From the NCBI RefSeq assembly GCF_023006325.1, contig NZ_JAINDF010000007.1, forward strand, positions 1 to 64,000: a DNA stretch of 64,000 nt. The letters run 5' to 3'. Of this stretch, positions 1 to 8,096 are shown one piece after another. The notes beneath the pieces are model-generated. The model saw nothing but the letters and a program-made list of their open reading frames with translations. It searched no databases and had not been told where the DNA came from. Each line of letters opens with the position of its first letter. Position 1 is the first letter of the stretch. The DNA comes from Kordiimonas marina. GTDB lineage: Bacteria > Pseudomonadota > Alphaproteobacteria > Sphingomonadales > Kordiimonadaceae. Position numbers and translations under genes: made by a program.

Positions 1-648
1 TATCCAACCAAAAGGCCAAACATCAAGCTCAAGAATTCACTGACATACGTATCATCTACGTATATCGAACATCGTTTCCGACGTTCGTCGAGATCCAGAC
101 AACGGTCACCAGACCACCGTCCACATCTCCCTTCCATTCTACTATGTCAAAGAGCAAAAGAATGCCTAACTGGAAGAACCAGTCTTTCAAGACCCCTATC
201 TTGTCAGGCTGTTTGCCGGACCGGACTTTCGTCAGCGTGCGGCAGGGCGATCTGTATATGGTGGGTTACCCCGCCATGTCAAGGGCCATTTTCAGGACCC
301 TCAGATCGTGACAACGTTGCGGCATTCCTGTCGGACTAGCGAGCCTCGGAGGCCCCGTCCGTCAGAGCAGCGCGCCCCGTCGGTGAAGCGGTTTCTAGTG
401 GGGAGGGCCTTCAAACGCAAGCGCTTTTTTCGTTGTTTTTCACTTTTTTGACAGCCCCCGGCGCAAAGCCGCAGAAACCCTCACTCTTGGCCTGCCCCGA
501 CAATTTGGCGGCACCAAAACGGCGTTAACGATACGGCAGACATATTGCCCTATATATATAAAGACTGTATTTCTATTGAAAAGCAGACCCCGGCCGGGAA
601 TCGGACCGGGAATCGGAATATGGACTCGAGCCTACAGGGAAGGACGAC
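1..648. other. Gene-free region with rRNA-leader-like sequence
   Basis: No convincing coding region is seen here on either strand. The part at about 380-455 (a G-rich segment, then runs of T, then TTGACA at 448-453) resembles, from memory, the leader found upstream of rRNA operons in alphaproteobacteria. No good -10 box sits 17 bases downstream (GCAGAA at 471-476) and no rRNA follows. Nearer the first gene, an AT-rich stretch (about 551-563) could hold its promoter. GGGAAGG just before position 649 is a usable ribosome binding site. Confidence 0.35.
594..617. repeat. 12-bp perfect tandem duplication
   Basis: The 12-mer CCGGGAATCGGA occurs twice head to tail (594-605 and 606-617) in the leader of the M23 peptidase gene, about 30 bases before its start codon. 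It could be a replication slippage product or a doubled binding site. Confidence 0.6.
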
Positions 649-2208
649 ATGGCGGACTGGCGTAAGATTCGTGAACGGTTTTTAGCGGGTAAGACATGGA
701 CCGTGACCGGCAAACGGCTTTTCGACGTCATTCGCTCAAGTGAGTCGCCTGTCGGCTTCATCGCCATGGCCGGGATCGGCCTGCTGGTTGTCCTTCTCCT
801 TAATATGGGCCCCGATGAAAATGCTGGCGACGCGGATGCGGATGATACCGTCTCCGTGGCACAGGCATCCGGCACACCGACGGCAGAGACCGCTGTAGAT
901 GAGTCCGCCGCAGCCGACGATGGCGATACGGCCGGCGAGCTGCCCGACGATGCCGCAATCGGCGACACGCCAGACACCCGTACCGAGACCTTCCGGCTTC
1001 AGCGGCGCGAAACCCTGAGCGGTCTCCTCAAGCGTGCCCATATCGATACAGGCAATGCCGCCGAGGCGATTGCCGAGCTCCGGACGGTGACCAACCTGCG
1101 CCGCCTGCGCCCGGGCCAGCAGTTGCACCTCACCCGTGCCGCCGGCGCCCCGAACAAGATCGAGCACCTGAGCCTGAGGGACAGCTTTGCCGCCACGGCA
1201 GAAGTAAAGGCCGACGGGGACGGTTATAAAGCCGACCGCGTCACAATCCCGACCATGACCCTGACCCGGCTGGTCGAGGGCACGATCGACGACAATCTTT
1301 ACGTCTCCGCGAAAAAAGCCGGGCTGCCCGACAAGGTGATTGTCGAGCTGATCCGGTTGATGAGCTTCGATGTCGACTTCGAGCGCGACATAAGGGACGG
1401 CGACCGGTTCCAGGTCTATTTCGAGCGGACCTATGCCCCCACCCTGCATGAGACAAAAGATGGCCGCATCCTGCAGATCAAACTGGCGCTAAAGCGCGGC
1501 GATTACGAAGCCACCTATTTCAAGACGGCGGACGGTCGGGGCGACTATTATGATGCCGACGGCAAAAGCGCCCGGCGCGCGCTGATGAAAACACCGCTCG
1601 ACGTCACCGTTGTCACCTCAAGCTACGGCCGCAGGCGCCACCCGGTGCTCGGCTACACCCGGATGCATAAAGGGGTAGACTTCCGCGCGTCCATCGGCAC
1701 GCCTGTGATGGCAGCGGGTGACGGCGTGGTTGAACGCGCGAGCCGCTGGGGCAGTTACGGCAACTATCTGCGCATCCGCCACAACGGCACCTATTCGACC
1801 GCCTATGGCCACCTGAGCCGCTATGCCAAGGGTATCCACCGCGGTGCCCACGTCCGCCAGGGCCAGATCATCGCCTATTCGGGCGCGACGGGGCGCGTCA
1901 ACGGCCCGCACCTGCATTATGAAGTGCTGATCCACGGCAAGCAGACCAACCCGATGACCCTGAAGCTGCCGAGCGGCAAAAGCCTGACCGGCAAGACCCT
2001 GACCGCCTACAAGGCGTCCCGGGACCATATGCTCGCCGATATCTCCCATATAGAATGGAGCAACAGGGCGTTGTTGGCCCAGGCTCAAGCAGAGACCAAG
2101 GCTACCCCCCTGTCACAGGACGGCAGCATCATGCCGACGGCAACAACATCGCGCGATACAGGTCTTGACGGCCGCGACACCAGCGCTAGGCTGAGCGTCG
2201 AACCGTAG
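649..2208 (+). CDS. M23 family zinc metallopeptidase (murein hydrolase-like)
   Basis: Predicted inner-membrane-anchored peptidoglycan endopeptidase or amidase activator facing the periplasm. A membrane segment at residues 34-53 is followed by an acidic Ala/Asp-rich linker. A LysM/OapA-like segment lies at about 113-165, and the C-terminal LytM/M23 domain at about 315-430. The zinc motifs are present: H340xxxD344, H388 in AYGHL, and H421-L-H423, so the peptidase is expected to be active. The start at 649 is preceded by a good ribosome binding site (GGGAAGG). The secreted coiled-coil gene starts 61 bases downstream and is probably co-transcribed. No partner envC or ftsEX genes are adjacent, so its precise role in cell-wall turnover is inferred. 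Confidence 0.9.
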   Translation: MADWRKIRERFLAGKTWTVTGKRLFDVIRSSESPVGFIAMAGIGLLVVLLLNMGPDENAGDADADDTVSVAQASGTPTAETAVDESAAADDGDTAGELPDDAAIGDTPDTRTETFRLQRRETLSGLLKRAHIDTGNAAEAIAELRTVTNLRRLRPGQQLHLTRAAGAPNKIEHLSLRDSFAATAEVKADGDGYKADRVTIPTMTLTRLVEGTIDDNLYVSAKKAGLPDKVIVELIRLMSFDVDFERDIRDGDRFQVYFERTYAPTLHETKDGRILQIKLALKRGDYEATYFKTADGRGDYYDADGKSARRALMKTPLDVTVVTSSYGRRRHPVLGYTRMHKGVDFRASIGTPVMAAGDGVVERASRWGSYGNYLRIRHNGTYSTAYGHLSRYAKGIHRGAHVRQGQIIAYSGATGRVNGPHLHYEVLIHGKQTNPMTLKLPSGKSLTGKTLTAYKASRDHMLADISHIEWSNRALLAQAQAETKATPLSQDGSIMPTATTSRDTGLDGRDTSARLSVEP

Positions 2209-2269
2209 GCTACTGATAGCAGGGCACCCTGATGTCCCCGGCTGTCACCGCCCGACACGAGGGGAACCC

Positions 2270-2992
2270 ATGTCCAGATTTTCTTCTGCAAAACAACCGC
2301 TTTGCCTCATGGCCCTGGCTGCAGGCTCAATGCTGACGCTGGGAGCTGCCAGCACAGCCGTCCGTGCCGATCAGCCGACCGACCTGCAGGCCTTCCGCTC
2401 CTGCGCCGCCATCAAGGCCGACAGCGACCGCCTGGCCTGTTACGACAAGGCGGCTGCCGCCTTTGACTTTGACGGCACCAAGAAGCGCCTGAACGAAGCC
2501 ACGAAGCTGAAAGCCGAAGCTGACCGCCTGCGCGCCGAAGCTGAGGCCCGCAAGGCCGAGACGACGCGCCTGAAGGCCGAAGCTCAGGCCAGAAAGGCCG
2601 AAGCTGACCGTCTGAAGGCTGAAGCTGATGCCCGCAAAGCGGAAGCCGACCGCGCGGAAGCTGCCGAAAAGGCCCGCATGGCCGCGCTCGAGCGCCAGAA
2701 GGCCGAACAGGCGAAGTCCCAAGTCGAAGATTTCGGCAAACCCGCGAAAGAGGACAAGGCCCTCGCGCATATTGAATCGACCATCAGCCACCTGACGAAA
2801 CCACGGCCAGGCAGCGCCCACGGCGTGACCATCCAGCTGGAAAACGGCCAGACTTGGTACCAGACGGACAATAAGCGCACAGGCACGATACGGGCGGGCA
2901 TGGCGGTAAGAATCGTCAAGGGGCCCTTCGGCGGCTTCATGCTGACGATCAAAAAGACCAACCGGTCCTTCTATGTGAAACGGATCGGATAG
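2270..2992 (+). CDS. Secreted coiled-coil protein of unknown function
   Basis: A signal peptide (about residues 1-33, cleavage after V-R-A) leads into a short segment with two cysteines (C45 and C57) in the pattern C-A-A-I-K ... L-A-C-Y-D, seen in several periplasmic proteins. Residues 75-150 are a long charged helix of repeated KAEA/RKAEADR units, strongly predicted coiled coil. The last 60 residues are a small beta-rich domain (G-V-T-I-Q-L ... F-Y-V-K-R-I-G). I do not recognise a named family. It follows the M23 peptidase gene by 61 bases, so a structural or regulatory role at the cell wall is possible but only inferred. A clear terminator lies just downstream. Confidence 0.75.
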   Translation: MSRFSSAKQPLCLMALAAGSMLTLGAASTAVRADQPTDLQAFRSCAAIKADSDRLACYDKAAAAFDFDGTKKRLNEATKLKAEADRLRAEAEARKAETTRLKAEAQARKAEADRLKAEADARKAEADRAEAAEKARMAALERQKAEQAKSQVEDFGKPAKEDKALAHIESTISHLTKPRPGSAHGVTIQLENGQTWYQTDNKRTGTIRAGMAVRIVKGPFGGFMLTIKKTNRSFYVKRIG

Positions 2993-3023
2993 CCCGCCGC
3001 ATACCCTGCTGAATACCGACCTG

Positions 3024-3053
3024 GAAAGGGAGCCTTCACGGCTCCCTTTTTTA
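3024..3053 (+). terminator. Rho-independent terminator after the coiled-coil gene
   Basis: A hairpin with stem AAGGGAGCC / GGCTCCCTT and loop TTCAC, followed by a T run, lies 32 bases after the stop codon. It ends the M23 / coiled-coil transcription unit. Confidence 0.85.
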
Positions 3054-3379
3054 TTGTGACGGGGCCCTCAGCAATCCTTCCGGGTGAGAGGAAAAAGGTG
3101 TGTCATTTCGTGCAGCTACCGACCTTTTGCATAAACTTTAAGGCCTCAACGAAAAGCGCTATATCCAAGCTAAAGTGACATCATAACAATACTTTATCAC
3201 CTGAAACTATATCTGTGGCGTAAAAGACACACCATTAGTTTAAACCGAAAGCTCATACGCCCCAAAGATTAAACTTTTCTGTCAAGGCCGGACAGAATCT
3301 GGCTAGACCTTATGAGCGGTTTAAAATTTCCGCAAATTCCGAGTGCTTGGAAAGCAATAAATAGAAGAGGAAACGCAGA
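3054..3379 (+). promoter_or_regulatory. Long AT-rich leader of the first TonB receptor
   Basis: About 325 gene-free bases between the terminator and the receptor gene, richer in A and T than the surrounding genes. I see no recognised riboswitch motif. It presumably contains a strong promoter and a long 5' untranslated region, since the gene it precedes has the codon use of a highly expressed protein. The purine-rich AGAAGAGGAAA before 3380 is the ribosome binding site. Confidence 0.45.
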
Positions 3380-6241
3380 GTGTCTAAGGAACTCATGAAA
3401 TTGCGTCGCACCGCCCTTCTGGGTAGTGCCGCAACCCTCCTCGCCAGCTTCGCGCTGGGTGCAGGGGCTTCTGGTGCATATGCACAGGACCAGGCTGCCG
3501 CTAAAAAAGCGGACAGCAAAACGATGGAAGTGGAAGAGGTTGTCGTAACCGGTTCGCGTATTGTCCGGAAAGACCTGGACAGCACGAGCCCGCTGGCCGT
3601 AACCACCTCCGCTGACGTGAAACTGTCCGGTTTCACCAAAGTAGAAGACATGATGAACAGCCTGCCGCAGATCGAAGCTGCGCAGACGTCCTTCATCTCC
3701 AACGGCGCAACCGGTACCGCTACCCTCGACCTTCGTGGTATGGGCCCGCAGCGTACCCTGGTTCTCGTCAACGGCCGCCGTCTGCAGCCGGGCGGTCTGA
3801 GCCAGGCGCCTGACATCAACCAGATTCCGGCCGCTCTTGTTGAGCGTGCAGAAGTTATCACCGGTGGTGCTTCGGCTACCTACGGTGCTGACGCTGTGGC
3901 CGGTGTTGTTAACTTCGTTATGAAGCAGGATTTCCAGGGTATTGAAATCACTGCCGGCATCGACGGTTACCAGCACAACAACCGTAACTCCTACATCCAG
4001 GGTCTGATGGATGCTCGTGGCTTCTCCTATCCGAAGGGCTCGAACGGCATCGGCGGCACCACCTACAGTGTCGACCTGACCATGGGCGGCGACTTCGCCG
4101 ACGGTAAAGGCCATGCAACCGCTTACGCTACCTGGCGTAAAGTTGATCCGTTCCTCGAAGGTGAGCGCGACTACAGCTCGTGTGCACTGAGCAGCTCGGG
4201 TACGTCGTGTGGTGGTTCGGCTAACGCCATCATCCCGAACATGTACATCGGTTCGCTCCTGTCGGACGGTTCCATCAACTGGGATACCGCTCAGTGGCTG
4301 TCGCTTGACTCGAACAGCAACTTCATCCCGTCGCCGTCCAGCAACCGTTACAACTACGCTCCGGTCAACCACTTCATGCGTCCGGATGAGCGTTGGACCC
4401 TCGGTACTTTCGTAAACTACGAAATCAACGATACGTTCAAGCCGTACATGGAAGCCATGTTCATGCGCGACCGTACGGAAGCCCAGATCGCTGAATCCGG
4501 TACCTTCTTCGCTGAGCAGTACAACATCTCGTACGATTCGCCGCTGATTAACGATGCCCAGCGCCAGTATCTGACCGACAACTTCGGTCTGCATTCCGGC
4601 GACCAGTTCGGCACTTACATCGGTAAGCGTAACGTCGAAGGTGGCCCGCGTTCGAACCTGATCAACCACGATGCAATGCGTATCGTTGTTGGTACCAAAG
4701 GTAACCTGAGCGACACCTGGACCTACGATGCATCGTTCATGTACGGCTCGACCACCTTTACGTCGGCTTACATCAACGACTTCTATGCTCCGAACATCAC
4801 TGCTGCTCTGGCCAACGGCACCTACCACGTCTTCACCTACAACGGTGTGACCTCGGCAGAAGCCGACGCCCTGACCGGTACCGCTGTTCTCGAAGGTATC
4901 ACCAAAGAATATGTCGCCAACGGTTACGTAACCGGCGATCTTGGTGTTTCCCTCCCGAGCGCAGAAGACCCGATCCAGGTCGTTCTGGGTGCTGAATACC
5001 GCAAAGAGGTATTCGAATCCCGCTCCGACACCGTGTATGAAAAAGGCCAGCTTCTTGGCCAGGGTGGCCCGACCGCGTCGGTTGCCGGTTCGTACAACGT
5101 GAAAGAAATCTTCGGTGAAGCCGTTGTTCCGCTGGTTCAGGATGCTGAATTCGCTCAGAACCTGACCCTCGAACTCGCTGGCCGTTATTCGGACTACAAC
5201 ACTTCTGGCAGCACGGAGACCTACAAGGTAGCCATGTCCTGGAAGCCGGTTGACCGTATCGAATTCAAAGCCAGCTACAACCGCGCTGTTCGTGCACCGA
5301 ACGTAAACGAACTGTATTCGCCGCAGTACCAGGGCCTTTGGGGTGGTGACGACCCGTGTGCGGGTAGCTCGCCGACCCTGACCCAAGCTCAGTGTGCGAA
5401 CACCGGCGTAACCGCTGCTCAGTACGGCAACATCTCTGCTTCGCCGGCTAGCCAGTACAACTCCATCTACGGTGGTAACCCGGACCTGAAGCCGGAAGTC
5501 GCAGACTCCTGGACCGTTGGTGCCGTGGTTAACCCGATTGATGCCCTGACCGTTCGTGTCGACCTGTGGGACATCAAGATGACGGATGCCATCTCCACGA
5601 TCTCGCAACAGGTTGCTATCCAGCAGTGTGGCGAAACTGGTCTCGCTCAGTTCTGTGACCTGATCCATCGTGGTAACGCTGGTACGCTGTGGCTCGGTTA
5701 CTCGGGTTATGTAACCGCAACCAACATCAACACCGGTGGTCAGCACCTTCGCGGTCTCGATGTCGCAGCCGATTACTCGACCGAGCTCGGCAGCGGTACC
5801 CTGAACGCCAAGCTTTCCGGCACCTACATGTTCAAGAAAGAGGTCGATCCGGTTGGCGGCCTTACGGGTGACCAGTATGATTGCGTAAGCGATTACACCA
5901 CCAACAGCTGCTTCCCGCAGCCGAAGTGGCGTCACACCATGACCGTTTCCTACCAGTCCGACTCCTTCTGGAGCGTTACCGGTAAATGGCGTTACTTCGG
6001 TCGCGTCGGCGGTAAAGGTGACGGCAGCATCGATGACCATATCGCTGCTCAGTCCTACTTCGACCTGAAAGCTGCTTTCGACGTAACCCCGAACGTTGGC
6101 CTGCTCGTTGGTGTGAACAACATCTTCGACAAAGAGCCGCCGCTCGTAGGTGGTTCGTTCTCCACGAACGCAAACACCTTCGCTGGTTACTACGACACGC
6201 TTGGCCGCTACCTGCACGCCAGCGTGACCGTAAGCTTCTAA
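3380..6241 (+). CDS. TonB-dependent outer-membrane receptor, probably highly expressed
   Basis: Energy-coupled outer-membrane transporter of 953 residues. It has a signal peptide ending about residue 35 (A-Y-A/Q-D), a TonB box E-E-V-V-V-T-G-S near residue 52, a plug domain (L-D-L-R-G-M-G; D-A-V-A-G-V-V-N-F) and a 22-strand barrel ending in phenylalanine (S-V-T-V-S-F), the normal outer-membrane signal. The start is GTG at 3380 with AGAGG upstream; ATG at 3395 is the alternative. Codon use is distinctive: GGT, CGT, GCT, GTT and GTA are common, whereas neighbours prefer GGC, CGC and GTC. That suggests very high expression. The substrate is unknown. It belongs to the large proteobacterial group usually linked to carbohydrates or peptides. 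Confidence 0.9.
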   Translation: MSKELMKLRRTALLGSAATLLASFALGAGASGAYAQDQAAAKKADSKTMEVEEVVVTGSRIVRKDLDSTSPLAVTTSADVKLSGFTKVEDMMNSLPQIEAAQTSFISNGATGTATLDLRGMGPQRTLVLVNGRRLQPGGLSQAPDINQIPAALVERAEVITGGASATYGADAVAGVVNFVMKQDFQGIEITAGIDGYQHNNRNSYIQGLMDARGFSYPKGSNGIGGTTYSVDLTMGGDFADGKGHATAYATWRKVDPFLEGERDYSSCALSSSGTSCGGSANAIIPNMYIGSLLSDGSINWDTAQWLSLDSNSNFIPSPSSNRYNYAPVNHFMRPDERWTLGTFVNYEINDTFKPYMEAMFMRDRTEAQIAESGTFFAEQYNISYDSPLINDAQRQYLTDNFGLHSGDQFGTYIGKRNVEGGPRSNLINHDAMRIVVGTKGNLSDTWTYDASFMYGSTTFTSAYINDFYAPNITAALANGTYHVFTYNGVTSAEADALTGTAVLEGITKEYVANGYVTGDLGVSLPSAEDPIQVVLGAEYRKEVFESRSDTVYEKGQLLGQGGPTASVAGSYNVKEIFGEAVVPLVQDAEFAQNLTLELAGRYSDYNTSGSTETYKVAMSWKPVDRIEFKASYNRAVRAPNVNELYSPQYQGLWGGDDPCAGSSPTLTQAQCANTGVTAAQYGNISASPASQYNSIYGGNPDLKPEVADSWTVGAVVNPIDALTVRVDLWDIKMTDAISTISQQVAIQQCGETGLAQFCDLIHRGNAGTLWLGYSGYVTATNINTGGQHLRGLDVAADYSTELGSGTLNAKLSGTYMFKKEVDPVGGLTGDQYDCVSDYTTNSCFPQPKWRHTMTVSYQSDSFWSVTGKWRYFGRVGGKGDGSIDDHIAAQSYFDLKAAFDVTPNVGLLVGVNNIFDKEPPLVGGSFSTNANTFAGYYDTLGRYLHASVTVSF

Positions 6242-6278
6242 TCCTTCGGGACCAGAAGCCTTACAAGGCAATGATTGG

Positions 6279-6311
6279 AAGCGGCGGGATTTTCCCGCCG
6301 CTTCTTCTTTT
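6279..6311 (+). terminator. Terminator after TonB receptor 1
   Basis: A stem of AAGCGGCGGGA / TCCCGCCGCTT closed by a short loop is followed by a T-rich tail (CTTCTTTT). It lies about 40 bases after the stop codon of the receptor. Confidence 0.85.
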
Positions 6312-6408
6312 GGGGTAATGCCCCTTCCTATACCCGCCCATCCGATAGCTCTCCGGGCTAGGCGCTCCGTTCAACATTTGCTATTGCTAGCGGGGTAGAC
6401 CGCTAACC

Positions 6409-8088
6409 ATGACAAAGGCCGCCGTGAGCTTATCCCCGCAGCATCAGACGCTCTTCCGCGACAGCCAGATGGCGCAGCGGCAAGCCCGGTTCAAAGAAGC
6501 GGAAGATGGCTATCGCCGGCTTCTGGCAGAAGGTGCCCCGCGCGAACCGGTGCTTCAGGCCCTCACCCAGCTATATTTTCAAACCAACAGACCGGATGAC
6601 GCGGCCCAGTGCCTGCGTGACCTGATAAAGGCCACGCCCGGCCAGCTGGCTTATTATGATCACCTGATCCAGCTTCATGAGCGTATGGGGCAGGTAAAAG
6701 AGGCCGCCGGGGTCTATAAAGCACTTCTGGCGCGCGCGCCAACGCTGGCCAACAGCTGGTTCAACCTGGCGCGCCTACAGAAGCAGATGCGCCAGTATGA
6801 CGAGGCCCTCGCCTCCTACGCCGAAGCGCTCCGCCGCGGGATCGACGGGCCGGAGGAAGTGCATCTCAATCGCGGTGTCATCTATGCCGATTGCCTGATG
6901 CAGCCGGATTGGGCGGAGAAGGAACTCGCTCAGGCGCTTGCCCTGAACCCGCGCTATGAGCCGGCGCTTCTCAACCTTGCCAACCTGCAGGAAGAAAGGG
7001 GGGCGAAGGAGGAAGCGCTCGCCACCTACGGGAAGCTTCTTGGGGCCGCGCCAGGCCATGCCGAGGCGCTGGCGCGCTATGCTAACCTGCGCGGCGTGCC
7101 GTCGCCCGAAGACCCGCTGGTGTACAGGCTCAAGAAAGCGGCAGACAATCCCTCGACCGACCTGCCCGGCAAGACAAGCCTCCGATTCGCGCTCGGCAAG
7201 GTGCTGGACGGCTGCGGCGCCTATGATGCCGCGTTCGATCAATATGGCCAGGCAAACCAGCTGAGCCGGCAGGCAGGTGCCTCCTATGACCGGCAGGCCC
7301 AGGAACGGCTGACGGACGCGCTTATCACTACATTCTCAGCCGATTGGTTTGAGGGGCTCACCCCTGTCTCGGACGCGTCACCTGTATTCATCTGCGGCAT
7401 GTTCCGCTCGGGCTCGACCCTCCTGGAGCAGGTGCTGGCCGCCCATGACGCCATCACCGCAGGCGGCGAACTCGATTTTTGGGCTGACACCGTCCGCACC
7501 GAGCTTTCGCCCTTCCCCGCAACCGTCCTTCATATGGCGGAGGCGGACCGGAAAATGCTGGCGGACCGCTATGAGGCCCTGATCGAACGCCTGTACCCTG
7601 GCGCACGGCTCGTGACCGACAAGCGCCCGGACAATTTCCTTTATGTCGGGCTGATCAAAAGCCTGTTCCCGCGCGCCCGCATCATCCACACAAGGCGCAA
7701 CGTGCTGGACAATTGCCTTTCGGTCTATTTCCTCCACCTCGGGGCAAGCATGGGCTACGCCACCGACCTTCTGGATACCGGCCATTACTGGCGGGAGCAG
7801 GAAAGGCTGATGGATCACTGGAAAAGCCTATTCGAGGACACCATCACCAGCTTCGACTATGACGCCTTCGTCAAAGCCCCCGAATCAGAACTGCGACCGC
7901 TTCTCGGCTTCCTCGGGCTTGATTGGGATGACAAGTGCCTGAGCTTTCACACGCTTCAGAATGTGGTCAAAACCGCCAGCTACTGGCAGGTACGCCAGCC
8001 GCTTTACAAGTCCTCCTCAGGCCGCTGGCACAATTACGAGCGCCATCTGGGACCTCTCCGCAAAATACTGGGTGTCGAGGGGGACTGA
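6409..8088 (+). CDS. TPR-repeat sulfotransferase
   Basis: Residues 1 to about 290 are tetratricopeptide repeats with the usual helix pairs. The C-terminal half is a PAPS-dependent sulfotransferase domain. The 5'-phosphosulfate loop is F332-R-S-G-S-T337, and the 3'-phosphate motif is at about 429-438 (R-R-N-V-L-D-N-C-L-S), followed by Y and F as in the family. These enzymes transfer sulfate from PAPS to a sugar, lipid or protein tyrosine; the acceptor cannot be told from sequence. There is no signal peptide, so it is cytoplasmic. It lies head-on to the TPR oxygenase gene with 8 bases between the two stop codons, and both sit between two TonB receptor genes. Confidence 0.88.
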   Translation: MTKAAVSLSPQHQTLFRDSQMAQRQARFKEAEDGYRRLLAEGAPREPVLQALTQLYFQTNRPDDAAQCLRDLIKATPGQLAYYDHLIQLHERMGQVKEAAGVYKALLARAPTLANSWFNLARLQKQMRQYDEALASYAEALRRGIDGPEEVHLNRGVIYADCLMQPDWAEKELAQALALNPRYEPALLNLANLQEERGAKEEALATYGKLLGAAPGHAEALARYANLRGVPSPEDPLVYRLKKAADNPSTDLPGKTSLRFALGKVLDGCGAYDAAFDQYGQANQLSRQAGASYDRQAQERLTDALITTFSADWFEGLTPVSDASPVFICGMFRSGSTLLEQVLAAHDAITAGGELDFWADTVRTELSPFPATVLHMAEADRKMLADRYEALIERLYPGARLVTDKRPDNFLYVGLIKSLFPRARIIHTRRNVLDNCLSVYFLHLGASMGYATDLLDTGHYWREQERLMDHWKSLFEDTITSFDYDAFVKAPESELRPLLGFLGLDWDDKCLSFHTLQNVVKTASYWQVRQPLYKSSSGRWHNYERHLGPLRKILGVEGD

Positions 8089-8096
8089 CACCACCC

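Noticed and set aside
3269-6271. Open frame of about 1000 codons on the minus strand opposite TonB receptor 1
   Set aside because: It mirrors the receptor gene. The biased codon use of the real gene removes stops from the opposite frame. The product has no domain, no membrane pattern and no ribosome binding site.
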